Assembly (NCBI GenBank): GCA_964496275.1
Contig: CAZBYL010000035.1
Coordinates: forward strand, 1-26,377
DNA length: 26,377 nt
Direction: 5' to 3'
DNA from: CAZBYL01 sp964496275
GTDB taxonomy: Bacteria > Synergistota > Synergistia > Synergistales > Synergistaceae
The position numbers and the translations under genes were made by a program. Of the stretch, positions 6,665 to 16,031 are shown piece after piece; position 1 is the first letter of the stretch, and each line of letters opens with the position of its first letter. A model generated the notes under the pieces. The model had not been told where the DNA came from, did no database searches, and saw only the letters and a program-made list of their open reading frames with translations.

Positions 6665-7996
6665 TTACTTTTCTCGCAAATTATTGTCCGGTAGCGAAAT
6701 CAGAATCCCCCATATTGCCCAAAAAACAGGGGCCATATCACTTCTGACCTCGAAAACATCACAACCTATTCCATGTATCATTTGACCGACAAAAACAGCA
6801 AAGCATACTATTCCCCACGGGATAGTCCTTTCATTAGGTTGCCTGTCAATTCTAAATGATTTTACAATGGATAGCAGGAATGCTGCCATAAATAATAGAA
6901 AGGACGGGATTCCCGCGTCTGTCAAAAAGCCAAGGTACATATTGTGGGGCTGATTGAAGGACTGACCGTCTGTACAACGTATTTCTTTTGGAATTTGTGG
7001 AATATAGCCGGTAGTACATGCCTCAAACATGCCTCGACCAACACCTGTTAAAGGCCTGTCTTTTATGATTTCTACTGCAACATACCATATTTCCGTGCGC
7101 TTCGTGGTAAATGTATTCATGTCGTTGATGCTCTTTGCTTGGTTGATTTCTCCGTCAAGTCGTTTCAAAATAAAATGGTCAGTTGCTATGTCGCAGACAA
7201 CCAATATCAAGAGGAAGAGAACTAGGGCTTTTCCGACATAGGCGACGGAGATTTTTTTGTCTTTCAAGGCGTAGCCAATGATGATTAAGGCTTGAATTGC
7301 TCCCGCCAACCACGGACCGGAAGAAAAATTTGAAAGTAGCGAGAGGACGTTTATGATGCAAAGCAGAATTGCAAGAAAAGGTCTTTTTTTCAGACACCAG
7401 AAGGAGTAGCAAAAAAATATGGGCATTACGAGTATATTGTAAATTCCTAAGGCATTGCCGCTAACAAGATTTTGATGTATCCCTTTGGTGAAAGGGGTGA
7501 CAAATATATAATAGAAGTTAGACAGAATTGCACCTACAATAATGGCAACGGCAAATTTCTCTAATTTATTTTTGTTGTCAACCAGTCTGATTACAAGAAA
7601 AATAGCTAACAGCATCTCCAGTGGTATTGATAGCGAACGTCCCCACTGAACGAAAGAGGCAGTAGCAAAAGAAGCGGCAGCAAGCGAATTTGCTATCATT
7701 GACCAGAAAAATGTAACGATGAGGACAGTCAAAATAGGGTATTTGCTCTTTGGCGGGCGAGCTATGATGTTCGTTTTATAGCGTATTCTCCCATAGATTA
7801 AGGCGAAGAGCGCAAGAGACCACCCTGTGTAGTGTAGTACGGATCCAAATGCTGAGAGTGCTGTGCCAATAGTAAAACACCAAAAAGCAAATGCTTCAAA
7901 ACTCATAGATGCAATGCCGTCTATTCTGTTTTTCAAAAAAAACGCCCCTCGTTCAAGTCTATTGACAAACATGTCAAGCAAAGATAACCTTATCAT
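6665..7996 (-). CDS. O-antigen ligase/polymerase family membrane protein (WaaL/Wzy_C type)
   Basis: This 443-residue integral inner-membrane protein has roughly ten to twelve hydrophobic segments. The Wzy_C/WaaL signature is present: TTKRTEIWYVAVEIIKDRP, then LTGVGRGMFE, a periplasmic loop, and PHNMYLGFLTDAGIPS. WaaL moves undecaprenyl-linked glycan onto the lipid A core, while Wzy polymerases share the domain. Ligase is favoured because the neighbours are core heptosyltransferases. It is encoded convergently to galE and divergently from the GT9 operon. The start is uncertain: the ATG at 7996 and the ATG at 7972 both lack a clear ribosome binding site. The 190 bp between it and galE hold nothing I recognise. 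Confidence 0.8.
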   Translation of the reverse strand: MIRLSLLDMFVNRLERGAFFLKNRIDGIASMSFEAFAFWCFTIGTALSAFGSVLHYTGWSLALFALIYGRIRYKTNIIARPPKSKYPILTVLIVTFFWSMIANSLAAASFATASFVQWGRSLSIPLEMLLAIFLVIRLVDNKNKLEKFAVAIIVGAILSNFYYIFVTPFTKGIHQNLVSGNALGIYNILVMPIFFCYSFWCLKKRPFLAILLCIINVLSLLSNFSSGPWLAGAIQALIIIGYALKDKKISVAYVGKALVLFLLILVVCDIATDHFILKRLDGEINQAKSINDMNTFTTKRTEIWYVAVEIIKDRPLTGVGRGMFEACTTGYIPQIPKEIRCTDGQSFNQPHNMYLGFLTDAGIPSFLLFMAAFLLSIVKSFRIDRQPNERTIPWGIVCFAVFVGQMIHGIGCDVFEVRSDMAPVFWAIWGILISLPDNNLREK

Positions 7997-8164
7997 ATCG
8001 GATTGTTTTGTGCAATAAGATGTTTTTATCCAACGTATCTTTGTTTATATTATTATCTAAATTTAAAAGTAAATAAATGAGAAAAATTAAAAATATAAAC
8101 ACAATAGTATGAAAATATTCTATTGGATACCGTATTTTGTGCCTAAACCACAGGAGGCTCTACT

Positions 8165-9160
8165 ATGAGTTGGAAGAATGAACCGAAATCAGGAGATCGT
8201 ATTCTTTGGATTAAATTCACAGGATTCGGAGATGTGCTTCAAACGGTATCCTCAATCAAAAATTTTAAAGAGATGTTCCCCGGTGTGCATGTTACACTTT
8301 TGACGTCAGAGCCGTATGCCGAACTGATGCTTGCGCAGCCGCCCGTTGATGCTGTGGTTACAGGACGCAAGTCGTCTATGAAAGATTTTTATAGGCTTAT
8401 GTCTAAACTTAAGAAGCAGCCTAAATTTGATTGGATTATAAGTTTGCAGGATAAAAGCAAAACAGATACTATCGGTTTAATGTTGGGAGTACCGAACAGA
8501 ATCGGTTCCGGATACAGAGTAATGTATAATGCGAACCTGTGGGACTGGCTTGATGGGATTGGGATGGATCTGAGAAGAAGGGAATATCCATCTATAATTC
8601 CTCCGGTTGGGAGTATTGAAAAGAATAAACCTCTTTTGGCCGGATTGCCGTCAAAGAAGGTATTTGCTGTTATAGGCGCAGCTTGGAAAGAGAAGATGTG
8701 GCCTTCTGAGCATTGGTGCGATTTAATTAAAGAACTTGTTAATGATGGTTATGGCGTTGTCCTTAATGGCCATGGCGAGCTTGAAATGGAGATTGCTTCT
8801 AAAATAGAGAGAGAAGTTTGCAGCCGTGCTGTTCTTAATCTGGTGGACAAACTGAGTTTCAGTGACATGGCAGCAGTTTCCAATATGTGTACAATTGCCG
8901 TAGGGAATGATACGGGGCCGCTGCATCTGGCTGCGTTGCAGGGTATTCCCGCCATCGGATTTTTTGGAGCGATAAGACCGCAGTCTGTTGGCTATTTGAT
9001 GCCTTGGTTTAGTCCGGTGTATTCAACCTGTTACATGGTTGGCTGTGGTTTGTCGAAGGAGTGTCCCCGAAGAAGGAAAACGTGCTTAAATTCTGTAACA
9101 CCGCAAAAAGTGAAAACTGTCTTTGACCGAATGATTAGTGCAGGTACTTTGGTTAAATGA
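8165..9160 (+). CDS. Glycosyltransferase family 9 (LPS heptosyltransferase), paralog 1
   Basis: GT9 enzymes transfer heptose from ADP-heptose to the growing LPS core on the cytoplasmic face of the inner membrane. The 331-residue protein has the N-terminal LWIKFTGFGDVLQ motif with the catalytic-base Asp, the sugar-nucleotide Lys in AWKEKMWPSEHW, and the signature GNDTGPLHLAALQG (from about residue 247) followed by FFGAIRP. A cysteine-rich tail (CYMVGCGLSKECPRRRKTC) matches the layout of paralog 4. The start is supported by AGGAGG about 8 bp upstream. It is the first gene of the plus-strand LPS cluster. Which heptose position it adds cannot be read from the sequence. Confidence 0.9.
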   Translation: MSWKNEPKSGDRILWIKFTGFGDVLQTVSSIKNFKEMFPGVHVTLLTSEPYAELMLAQPPVDAVVTGRKSSMKDFYRLMSKLKKQPKFDWIISLQDKSKTDTIGLMLGVPNRIGSGYRVMYNANLWDWLDGIGMDLRRREYPSIIPPVGSIEKNKPLLAGLPSKKVFAVIGAAWKEKMWPSEHWCDLIKELVNDGYGVVLNGHGELEMEIASKIEREVCSRAVLNLVDKLSFSDMAAVSNMCTIAVGNDTGPLHLAALQGIPAIGFFGAIRPQSVGYLMPWFSPVYSTCYMVGCGLSKECPRRRKTCLNSVTPQKVKTVFDRMISAGTLVK

Positions 9161-9234
9161 TGTGCTGTGCGAGAGTTTTAATTTGTTCTTATGTTTGTAG
9201 GATACAAATTTAAAGTTAACGAGGTCGATGCGTA

Positions 9235-10227
9235 ATGGGTTCTTTTGCTCATGCCCCTAAATCAGGAGATAAATTTATTTGGGTTCGCTTTGGTGCGCTG
9301 GGCGATGTTTTGCAGGCGCTTTCTTCTGCGTTTCTTATTAAACAAAAATTTCCGGATGTTTCGATGTCTTTTCTTACAACCCCGCCTTTTGTTGATATTG
9401 TGAAGTCACAGCCATACATTGACGAAGTTATTTGCGGTGAAAAAAAACCTGTCTCAACCTTGATGAAAACGGCACGTTTGCTGCGTGAAGGAAAGTATGA
9501 TTGGATTGCATCAACATTTCAGGGAAGCCACATGGCTTGGCTTGCATATGTGTCGGGGATAAAGTACCGTCTTGGAAGCAGTAAGTATTATTCATTTCTT
9601 GAAACGGATAATATTTATGAGTGGGGAGTTAAGAATGACATAGACTTTCATTCGAGAGTGACTCCTTCCGTTTTTGCAACAGAAAAATCTTCTTTAACGG
9701 CAAGAGAACTTCTTGCTCCGCTGGTGTCTAAGAAAAAACTTTTTGCTGTCATCGGTGCAAGCAGCGAAGCCAAGATGTGGTCTTTGGATGGATGGGCTGA
9801 TTTTCTGCGCCCGCTGACTGCCTCCGGATGGGGTATTGTGATAAACGGATATGGGGAAATGGAGTCTCGTTTCGCAAAAGAAATCACGAACAGAATAGGC
9901 GATTCTGATATCGTTAATTTGGTAGGAAAACTTGACTATGTAAAAATGGTCGGAGTATGCTGTGAATGTGACGCTGCGGTTGGCAATGACACAGGGCCTT
10001 TGCACATGGCAGCTCTGTGCGGTGTGCCCACTGTTGGTGTTTTTGACTATGTTCAGCCTGTGGAAGTGGGCTATACTATGCCTAATTTTACCTGTGTTGT
10101 GGGCAGAGACGAGCAGTTGCAGACTTTTTACACGAAGAGCCGTTCTCAGTCCATTTTGTCGGAGATTCAGGGCTCCTCTGTGTTAGACAGCTTTTATTCG
10201 CTGTTGGAACGCTGCACCCGAATGTAG
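9235..10227 (+). CDS. Glycosyltransferase family 9 (LPS heptosyltransferase), paralog 2
   Basis: The 330-residue GT9 protein has FIWVRFGALGDVLQ at the N-terminus, the Lys in ASSEAKMWSLDGW, and GNDTGPLHMAALCG near residue 250. It is clearly a recent duplicate of the next gene: both share QPY(I/L)D(E/K)VICGEKKP and other long stretches. After the signature the usual FFG is replaced by VFDYVQPVEVGYTMP, and the C-terminal cysteine cluster of paralogs 1 and 4 is absent. Start ATG has GAGGT about 10 bp upstream. It lies 74 bp after paralog 1, within the same apparent transcription unit. Acceptor or donor may differ from paralogs 1 and 4. Confidence 0.88.
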   Translation: MGSFAHAPKSGDKFIWVRFGALGDVLQALSSAFLIKQKFPDVSMSFLTTPPFVDIVKSQPYIDEVICGEKKPVSTLMKTARLLREGKYDWIASTFQGSHMAWLAYVSGIKYRLGSSKYYSFLETDNIYEWGVKNDIDFHSRVTPSVFATEKSSLTARELLAPLVSKKKLFAVIGASSEAKMWSLDGWADFLRPLTASGWGIVINGYGEMESRFAKEITNRIGDSDIVNLVGKLDYVKMVGVCCECDAAVGNDTGPLHMAALCGVPTVGVFDYVQPVEVGYTMPNFTCVVGRDEQLQTFYTKSRSQSILSEIQGSSVLDSFYSLLERCTRM

Positions 10228-10331
10228 TCATATAATAAGGTTATGAGGTCTGCGAAATTTTGTGATGTCAGACTTGTCTTTAATCTGGTGAAAATTATAT
10301 GTAAGCCTGTTTCTCAACGGAGGTTTTTTCT

Positions 10332-11342
10332 GTGAATTATAAATCTGTACTGCCTAAGTCGGGTGACCGTTTTTTGTGGGTTCGGTTTTATGCTCTGGGT
10401 GATGCTTTGCAGGGTGTGGCTGAAGCTTTTCTGATTAAGCGCCGTTTTCCTGAGATTGAGATGTCTTTTCTCACCAGACCTTTGTATAAGGATATTATAG
10501 CGAGCCAACCATACTTGGACAAAGTTATATGCGGTGAGAAGAAACCTTTGTCTGTCCTTATGAATACAGCCTCTGCCGTAAAGTCTGCCGGTACGGATTG
10601 GATATGCAGCACGTATCAGGGTGCGCACATGCCGTTGCTTGCAAAGATGGCGGGGGTGCGTAACCGGCTCGGCAACAGCCGTTATTTTGGATTTATGGAG
10701 ACTCATAATATTTATTCGTGGTGTGATTCTCTGGGTATCGATTTATTTGACAGAAATGAGCCCTGTCTTTTTGCATCTGAAAGTGCGCTGGCCTGTGCGG
10801 AACGTTTGCTTGCGAATCTTCCCGAGAAGAAAATTTTTGTGGCTATCGGCGCAAGTTTTCCTGACAAGAGGTGGCCTGTAGATAATTGGATAGATTTTCT
10901 CTCTCCTCTGGCCGCCGATGGTTGGGGGATTGTTCTTGTCGGGCATGGTGCGGAAGAGGAGTCTATCGCCTCACAAATTAAGAATAAGATACAATCCGAT
11001 TATATCCTTGATTTAACAAGCAAGTTAAATTTTGTGAATATGTCAGGCGTTGCCAATCTCTGCACAGTTGCAGTCGGAAACGATACAGGACCTATGCATA
11101 TAACGGCGCTTTCAGGTGTTCCGTCTATGGTGATTTCTGATTATGTTTTACCGCCGGAAATAGGCTACTTAATGCCTTGGCTTCTGCCTGTTACCGTGTT
11201 CGGACAACATGACGGGAAAACGCTTTACAAGAGCCAGAGGTCTGCGGAAACACTGCGCAAGATAACGGGAGCCCGTGCTCTGGATGAGTTTGTGAAGCTT
11301 TTGGCGATAGACGCGCCAATCAGACCATCTTTTGTAAAATAG
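10332..11342 (+). CDS. Glycosyltransferase family 9 (LPS heptosyltransferase), paralog 3
   Basis: The 336-residue protein starts with GTG (NYKSVLPKSGDRF follows) and has GGAGG 8-9 bp upstream. GT9 landmarks are FLWVRFYALGDALQ, the Lys in ASFPDKRWPVDNW, and GNDTGPMHITALSG near residue 248. As in paralog 2, the segment after the signature is ISDYVLPPEIGYLMP instead of an FG-containing strand, and the cysteine-rich tail is missing. The three tandem GT9 genes show gene duplication with divergence, so they may add successive sugars. It is followed by a 95-bp gap before hldD. Confidence 0.88.
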   Translation: MNYKSVLPKSGDRFLWVRFYALGDALQGVAEAFLIKRRFPEIEMSFLTRPLYKDIIASQPYLDKVICGEKKPLSVLMNTASAVKSAGTDWICSTYQGAHMPLLAKMAGVRNRLGNSRYFGFMETHNIYSWCDSLGIDLFDRNEPCLFASESALACAERLLANLPEKKIFVAIGASFPDKRWPVDNWIDFLSPLAADGWGIVLVGHGAEEESIASQIKNKIQSDYILDLTSKLNFVNMSGVANLCTVAVGNDTGPMHITALSGVPSMVISDYVLPPEIGYLMPWLLPVTVFGQHDGKTLYKSQRSAETLRKITGARALDEFVKLLAIDAPIRPSFVK

Positions 11343-11437
11343 CCATGCCGTTGAATACTTAAGGCTGCGCGTGCTGTGTATGGTGAGTTTTTATTTTGTT
11401 TTCGCAAGGGGCGCGCTGATTTTTAGGAGGTTGTACG

Positions 11438-12397
11438 ATGTATATTGTTACCGGCGGTGCCGGATTTATTGGGTCTAATGTTGTCAAGGGATTAAACGAC
11501 AGGGGAATTTCGGATATTCTTGTTGTTGATAATATGTCTAGGAGCGAGAAGTTCAGAAATCTTGTGGGGCTGCGTTTTTCGGATTATATGGATAAGAATG
11601 TTTTTCTTGATAGTTTGACAGGCGGAAAATTGCGCTGTGTGGAATGTATTCTTCATCAGGGAGCTTGTTCCGATACTACGGAGCGTGACGGACGTTATAT
11701 GATGGAGAATAATTATTCTTACACTTGTTCCGTTGCTCAGTGGGCTCTTGCCAATTCTGTTCCTCTTGTGTATGCGTCATCTGCGTCGGTTTACGGAAAC
11801 GGCAGGAAGGGTTTTTCAGAGGGGTTCGAGAATGAAGCTCCGATAAATGTGTACGCTTATTCTAAGTATCTTTTTGACCAGTGGGCAAGAAAGCGATTTG
11901 ATTCTGTAAGTTCCACATTTGTAGGTCTGCGTTATTTTAATGTCTACGGGCCTAACGAATCGCATAAGGGTAAGATGGCTTCGATGGTTTTGCATGGGTT
12001 TAATCAGATAAACGGTTCGGGTGTTATAAGGTTGTTTGCCGGAAGTGACGGCGTTGAGGATGGGGCGCAGAGCAGGGATTTTGTCTATGTGAACGATGTT
12101 GTTTCTGTTGTTTTGCATTTTGCTTTTGCGGAAAGAGCGTCACAGGGAGTTTTTAACGTGGGCACGGGTAAGGCGAGGTCGTTTAGAGATCTTGCCGCCG
12201 CCGTTATAAAGTCGATGGGCGGCAACGGCGTTATTGAGTATATTCCTTTTCCCGATGAGCTGCGCGGACAGTATCAGAATTATACTCAGGCGGACCTTTC
12301 GGCTTTGCGCGGCGCAGGTTATACCAAGGATTTTACTTCGCTTGAGGCCGGAGTGGAGGATTATGTTTCACAGCTTTTTAGGAACGGAGATAGGTAG
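11438..12397 (+). CDS. hldD: ADP-L-glycero-D-manno-heptose 6-epimerase
   Basis: HldD converts ADP-D-glycero-D-manno-heptose to the L-glycero form, the last step before transfer to LPS. The 319-residue extended SDR has VTGGAGFIGSN at the N-terminus, the family-specific HQGACSDTTERDG, ASSASVYGNG, and the Tyr139/Lys143 pair in YAYSKYLFD. LRYFNVYGPNESHKGKMASM and GAQSRDFVYVNDV are characteristic of HldD rather than GalE. A strong ribosome binding site, AGGAGG, lies 7 bp before the ATG. The stop codon directly abuts the start of gmhB. Confidence 0.95.
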   Translation: MYIVTGGAGFIGSNVVKGLNDRGISDILVVDNMSRSEKFRNLVGLRFSDYMDKNVFLDSLTGGKLRCVECILHQGACSDTTERDGRYMMENNYSYTCSVAQWALANSVPLVYASSASVYGNGRKGFSEGFENEAPINVYAYSKYLFDQWARKRFDSVSSTFVGLRYFNVYGPNESHKGKMASMVLHGFNQINGSGVIRLFAGSDGVEDGAQSRDFVYVNDVVSVVLHFAFAERASQGVFNVGTGKARSFRDLAAAVIKSMGGNGVIEYIPFPDELRGQYQNYTQADLSALRGAGYTKDFTSLEAGVEDYVSQLFRNGDR

Positions 12398-12979
12398 TTG
12401 TCTGCAGCTTCTCCCCGTCCGGCGGTTTTCCTTGATCGGGACGGTACTATTATTAAGCTTTGTGATTATCTCTGTTCTCTTGATGAGATTGAGCTTTTGC
12501 CTAATACTGCGAGGGGGCTTAGGCTGCTTCGTGATGCCGGTTATCTTTTGATTGTGGTTACGAATCAGAGCGGTGTGGCTCGTGGCTATTTTGATGAGAA
12601 TTTTGTGGCTGAGGCAAATGAAAAACTTTCCGATATGCTTGAGTCGGAGGGTGTTTTGGTAGATGCTTTTTATTATTGTCCACACCATCCGGATTTCGGC
12701 GAATCTGAGTATAGGGTTGACTGCGAGTGCAGGAAGCCGAAAATAGGAATGATTAGGAAGGCTGTGTCTGATTTTGATATAGACTTGCGGAGCAGTTGGG
12801 TGATAGGGGATAATAGACCCGATTTGGAGATGGCTGCGAATGCGGGGCTTAGGTCTGTGCTTGTCCGCACCGGATACGGGGAGAAGGTTGCCGTTTCAGG
12901 TTTGGCTCATGCGGATGTTGTGGCGGACGATCTTTATGACGCGGCGGTTCGTATAGTTGCCGGAAGTGGGGAGAATTGA
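12398..12979 (+). CDS. gmhB: D-glycero-beta-D-manno-heptose 1,7-bisphosphate 7-phosphatase
   Basis: GmhB removes the 7-phosphate between the kinase and nucleotidyltransferase steps of HldE. The 193-residue HAD enzyme has the nucleophile motif FLDRDGTII (Asp13, Asp15), VVTNQSGVARG, and the zinc-binding loop CPHHP..CECRKPKIG that marks the GmhB/HisB-N group. VIGDNRPDLEMAANAG carries the last Asp pair. The start is a TTG placed directly after the hldD stop, with GGAG inside the hldD end, so translation is coupled. It overlaps hldE by one base (TGATG). Confidence 0.93.
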   Translation: MSAASPRPAVFLDRDGTIIKLCDYLCSLDEIELLPNTARGLRLLRDAGYLLIVVTNQSGVARGYFDENFVAEANEKLSDMLESEGVLVDAFYYCPHHPDFGESEYRVDCECRKPKIGMIRKAVSDFDIDLRSSWVIGDNRPDLEMAANAGLRSVLVRTGYGEKVAVSGLAHADVVADDLYDAAVRIVAGSGEN

Positions 12980-14472
12980 TGAGAGATACCGTTCATTTTT
13001 CACCTGATGTTTTTGATAGAATTTGCAAGCTTTGCGCCGGAGATTTTTCTGATTTTTCCGTGCTTGTTGTCGGCGATATTATGCTGGATAAGTATATCTC
13101 CGGCCGTGTAAAGCGGATTTCACCTGAGGCTCCTGTGCCGGTTTTTTTGATGGAGGATCAGTATTCGGTGCTGGGCGGTGCGGGGAATGTTGTTACGAAT
13201 CTTCGCAGACTCGGCGTCGCCGCGTCTTTTATCGGGCGCGTGGGCGATGATGCCGAGGGTGCTGATGTTGAATCTATGCTGAATGATTCCGGAGCGTCTG
13301 TGCCTTTGCTTGTGAGAAGCGGTGTTACGTCGGTGAAGTCGCGTCTTTTGGGCAACGGGCATCAGCAGATGATACGGCTGGATAGGGAGGAAATTCTGAT
13401 TCCGACCGCAGAGGAGTCCGATTCTGTCAGAGCCGCAGTTCGGCGCGTGCTTGAGGGCGGAGTCGGGGCTGTTGTTGTTTCGGATTATGGAAAGGGTTTT
13501 TTCAGAGGAGAGCTGGCAGCCGCAGTTATAGAGGTCTGTTCCGAGTTCGGTGTGCCTGTGTTTGTGGATCCCAAGGGTACGGATTGGAGTATGTATAGAG
13601 GAGCTTTTGCCGTTACTCCCAATGTTTCTGAGATATCGGCGGTTTTGGGAGGTCCTTTGCCTAATGAGGACAGCGCCGTGGCTTCCGCGGGCTGTGCCGT
13701 TAGGGATGAGTATTCTTTGCAGAATTTGGTTGTGACTCGTTCTGATAAGGGTGTCACTTTGGTTTCGGAAGCAGGGGTTTTGCATGTCCCTTCGTTTGCC
13801 GTAGAGGTTTTTGATGTTTCGGGAGCGGGAGATACCGTTATTGCCGTGCTTGCCGCTTCTGCTGCATCGGGGCTTGATATGGCCGATTCTGTGCGTCTTG
13901 CGAATATTGCCGGTCAGATTGTGGTTGGTAAGGCCGGTACTTCTCCGATAGAGAGCGCTGATTTGCTTGCTTTTCTTAGGCGCAGTAAGCCTTCCGATAA
14001 GGTTTGCTGTGCGGAGGCGGCTGCCGAGAGGGTTCGTTTGTGGCAGAGCAGGGGAGAGTGCGTTGTTTTTACAAACGGCTGTTTTGATATTTTTCATGCC
14101 GGCCATGCCGATAGTTTGGAGCTCGCCCGTTCGCTGGGGGACCATCTTGTCGTAGGTTTAAATTCCGACCGGTCTGTGCGGAGTCTTAAGGGCGAGAGCC
14201 GCCCCGTGAACGGAGAAGCGGCTCGTGCCAGAGTTATTGCCGCCATGTCGGATGTGGATTTGGTTGTTATTTTTGACGAGGATACTCCGCGCGAGCTTTT
14301 GTCTTTGCTTAGGCCCGATATTATAGCAAAGGGCGGGGATTATAAGCCCTGTGATGTCGCGGGGGGCGAGTATGCCGGTAAGGTTGTTATTTTGCCTCTT
14401 ACAGAGGGTTTTTCTACAACGGGGATAATTGAGAGGATGAAGTCCGATGGGAGTAAGCAGTCCCGATTTTGA
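12979..14472 (+). CDS. hldE: Bifunctional heptose 7-phosphate kinase / heptose 1-phosphate adenylyltransferase
   Basis: HldE phosphorylates D-glycero-D-manno-heptose 7-phosphate at C1 and, after GmhB acts, joins AMP to give ADP-heptose. The 497-residue protein is the usual two-domain fusion. The N-terminal PfkB/ribokinase part has VVGDIMLDKYISGRVKRIS, GGAGNVVTNLRRLG and the catalytic FDVSGAGDTV. The C-terminal nucleotidyltransferase starts near residue 360 with FTNGCFDIFHAGH, where HAGH is the HxGH motif. The ATG at 12979 is chosen because GGGGAG lies 5 bp upstream; an in-frame TTG at 12976 is less likely. It overlaps gmhA by 26 bp. Confidence 0.95.
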   Translation: MRDTVHFSPDVFDRICKLCAGDFSDFSVLVVGDIMLDKYISGRVKRISPEAPVPVFLMEDQYSVLGGAGNVVTNLRRLGVAASFIGRVGDDAEGADVESMLNDSGASVPLLVRSGVTSVKSRLLGNGHQQMIRLDREEILIPTAEESDSVRAAVRRVLEGGVGAVVVSDYGKGFFRGELAAAVIEVCSEFGVPVFVDPKGTDWSMYRGAFAVTPNVSEISAVLGGPLPNEDSAVASAGCAVRDEYSLQNLVVTRSDKGVTLVSEAGVLHVPSFAVEVFDVSGAGDTVIAVLAASAASGLDMADSVRLANIAGQIVVGKAGTSPIESADLLAFLRRSKPSDKVCCAEAAAERVRLWQSRGECVVFTNGCFDIFHAGHADSLELARSLGDHLVVGLNSDRSVRSLKGESRPVNGEAARARVIAAMSDVDLVVIFDEDTPRELLSLLRPDIIAKGGDYKPCDVAGGEYAGKVVILPLTEGFSTTGIIERMKSDGSKQSRF

Positions 14473-15061
14473 CGCTAAGGATATATACGGAACGATTGCG
14501 GAGTCTGCGAGGATTTTTGCGGCTGTGTCTCAGGATATGGCTTTGCAGATGTCTGTCCGCGAAGCATCCGACCTTGTCGTTTCATGTTTTAAGAACGGCG
14601 GCAAGCTTTTGCTTTGCGGAAACGGCGGCAGCGCTGCCGATGCCCAGCATTTTGCCGGAGAGATGGTGGGGAGTTTCCTTATAAAGAATAGGCCGGGGCT
14701 TGCCGCTGTAGCTCTTAATGCGGATACTTCGGTTCTTACCTGCGTGGGCAATGACAGGTCGTATGATGAGGTGTTTGCCCAGCAGGTCTCGGCTCTAGGA
14801 AGAAGCGGCGATGTGCTGCTCGGATTTTCCACGAGCGGTAATTCCGCGAATGTTGTCCGCGCTTTTGAGGCCGCCGGTTCCGTTGGTATGAAGTGTATTG
14901 CCATGACGGGTCAGGGCGGGGTTTTGCCGTCTATGGCCGATGTTTCCGTGTGCGTGCCTTCCTGTTCCACACCGAGAATACAGGAGGTTCACGCACTGAT
15001 TATTCATCTGATGTGCGGGTATATAGAAGCGGAGATGTTTTGCGGTGAGCAGCTTGGATAG
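14447..15061 (+). CDS. gmhA: Sedoheptulose 7-phosphate isomerase (phosphoheptose isomerase)
   Basis: GmhA converts sedoheptulose 7-phosphate to D-glycero-D-manno-heptose 7-phosphate, the first committed step toward LPS heptose. The 204-residue SIS-domain protein has LLCGNGGSAADAQHFAGE, which holds the phosphate-binding loop and active-site His, and LLGFSTSGNSANVVRAFE. The later EVHALIIHLMCGYIE supplies the helix with Glu and His used in catalysis and zinc binding. Its start lies inside the end of hldE and its end overlaps the fourth GT9 gene by 17 bp. All enzymes of the ADP-heptose pathway are thus contiguous. Confidence 0.95.
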   Translation: MGVSSPDFDAKDIYGTIAESARIFAAVSQDMALQMSVREASDLVVSCFKNGGKLLLCGNGGSAADAQHFAGEMVGSFLIKNRPGLAAVALNADTSVLTCVGNDRSYDEVFAQQVSALGRSGDVLLGFSTSGNSANVVRAFEAAGSVGMKCIAMTGQGGVLPSMADVSVCVPSCSTPRIQEVHALIIHLMCGYIEAEMFCGEQLG

Positions 15062-16031
15062 TCCGTCGAATGTTTTGTGGATAAGGGCGGGGGCTTTCGG
15101 AGATATTTTACAGGCCATCGCACGCGCACGGCTTTTTAAGAGGCGTTTTCCCGACGCGAAGCTTACGATGCTGGCGCGTCCCGAATTTAGGAATATTCTT
15201 GAGCCGCAGGATTGTTTCTCTGATTTTATGTATTGGGACAGCAAGCGGCGTCATTTGGATTTTTTCAAGTGTGTCGCCGAGGTGCGGCGCAGAAAGTTTG
15301 ACTGTCTTGTCTCTGTGCATAATGCGGGTTCTGCGGCAATGATATCACTTTTTTCCGGTATCCCGCGCAGGTACGGGTATAACAGTACGATAGAGAAGCT
15401 TTGCTACGACCGCAATGTGTGGGAGTGGTTTCTTGAACTCGGTATAGATAAGGATTTGCGGGATGAGCCTATGGTTCAGGCCTCCGATGCGGCTTTTGAG
15501 AATGCGAAGAGAGTGTTGTACGGACTTCCTGCAAAGAAAGTTTTTTGTATTACGGGAGCAAGCAAACCCCAGAAACTTTGGCCGATAGAGTATTGGCCGA
15601 AGCTCTTGTCGCCGCTTCTTGATGCAGGCTGGGGTGTTATTTTGAACGGACACGGTGAGACGGAGCGCGCGAACAACGCACTTATCGCCGATGCTCTCGG
15701 AGATAGGGCAGGGCTTGTTGATTTGACGGATAAGCTGAATTATGATCAGATGTGCGCCGTGATAAAGAGCTGCGACGTCTCTGTCGGGCCGGACACAGGG
15801 CCTCTTCATCTGTCGGCTCTTGCAGGGACGCCCACGTTCGGTCTTTTCGGCTGTACCCCGAGTCAGAAGATAGGGTTTACCATGCCGTGGTTCGGCGAGG
15901 TTTTGTGTACCTGTCCCGATGCGGGCTGCTGGAACTATAAGTGTCCGAAGCCATGTATGTCCACCCTCACGCCGGAGATGGCGCTCGAGGCGTTTAACTC
16001 TTTCGCGTCAAAGCATGTTAAGCGCGATTAG
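15045..16031 (+). CDS. Glycosyltransferase family 9 (LPS heptosyltransferase), paralog 4
   Basis: The 328-residue GT9 protein starts with GTG inside gmhA, with GGAG about 10 bp upstream. It has VLWIRAGAFGDILQ, the Lys in ASKPQKLWPIEYW, and VGPDTGPLHLSALAG near residue 248, followed by LFGCTPSQKIGF. The C-terminal CTCPDAGCWNYKCPKPC cysteine cluster resembles that of paralog 1. Its position at the end of the ADP-heptose operon makes it a good candidate for the basic heptosyltransferase, though I cannot tell WaaC from WaaF. The stop overlaps the end of the convergent tupC by 4 bp. Confidence 0.9.
   Translation: MSSLDSPSNVLWIRAGAFGDILQAIARARLFKRRFPDAKLTMLARPEFRNILEPQDCFSDFMYWDSKRRHLDFFKCVAEVRRRKFDCLVSVHNAGSAAMISLFSGIPRRYGYNSTIEKLCYDRNVWEWFLELGIDKDLRDEPMVQASDAAFENAKRVLYGLPAKKVFCITGASKPQKLWPIEYWPKLLSPLLDAGWGVILNGHGETERANNALIADALGDRAGLVDLTDKLNYDQMCAVIKSCDVSVGPDTGPLHLSALAGTPTFGLFGCTPSQKIGFTMPWFGEVLCTCPDAGCWNYKCPKPCMSTLTPEMALEAFNSFASKHVKRD

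Noticed and set aside
13120..14145. 341-residue minus-strand frame opposite hldE
   Set aside because: Shadow of hldE; rich in Arg, His and Asn as expected from the antisense of a biased gene, with no motif.
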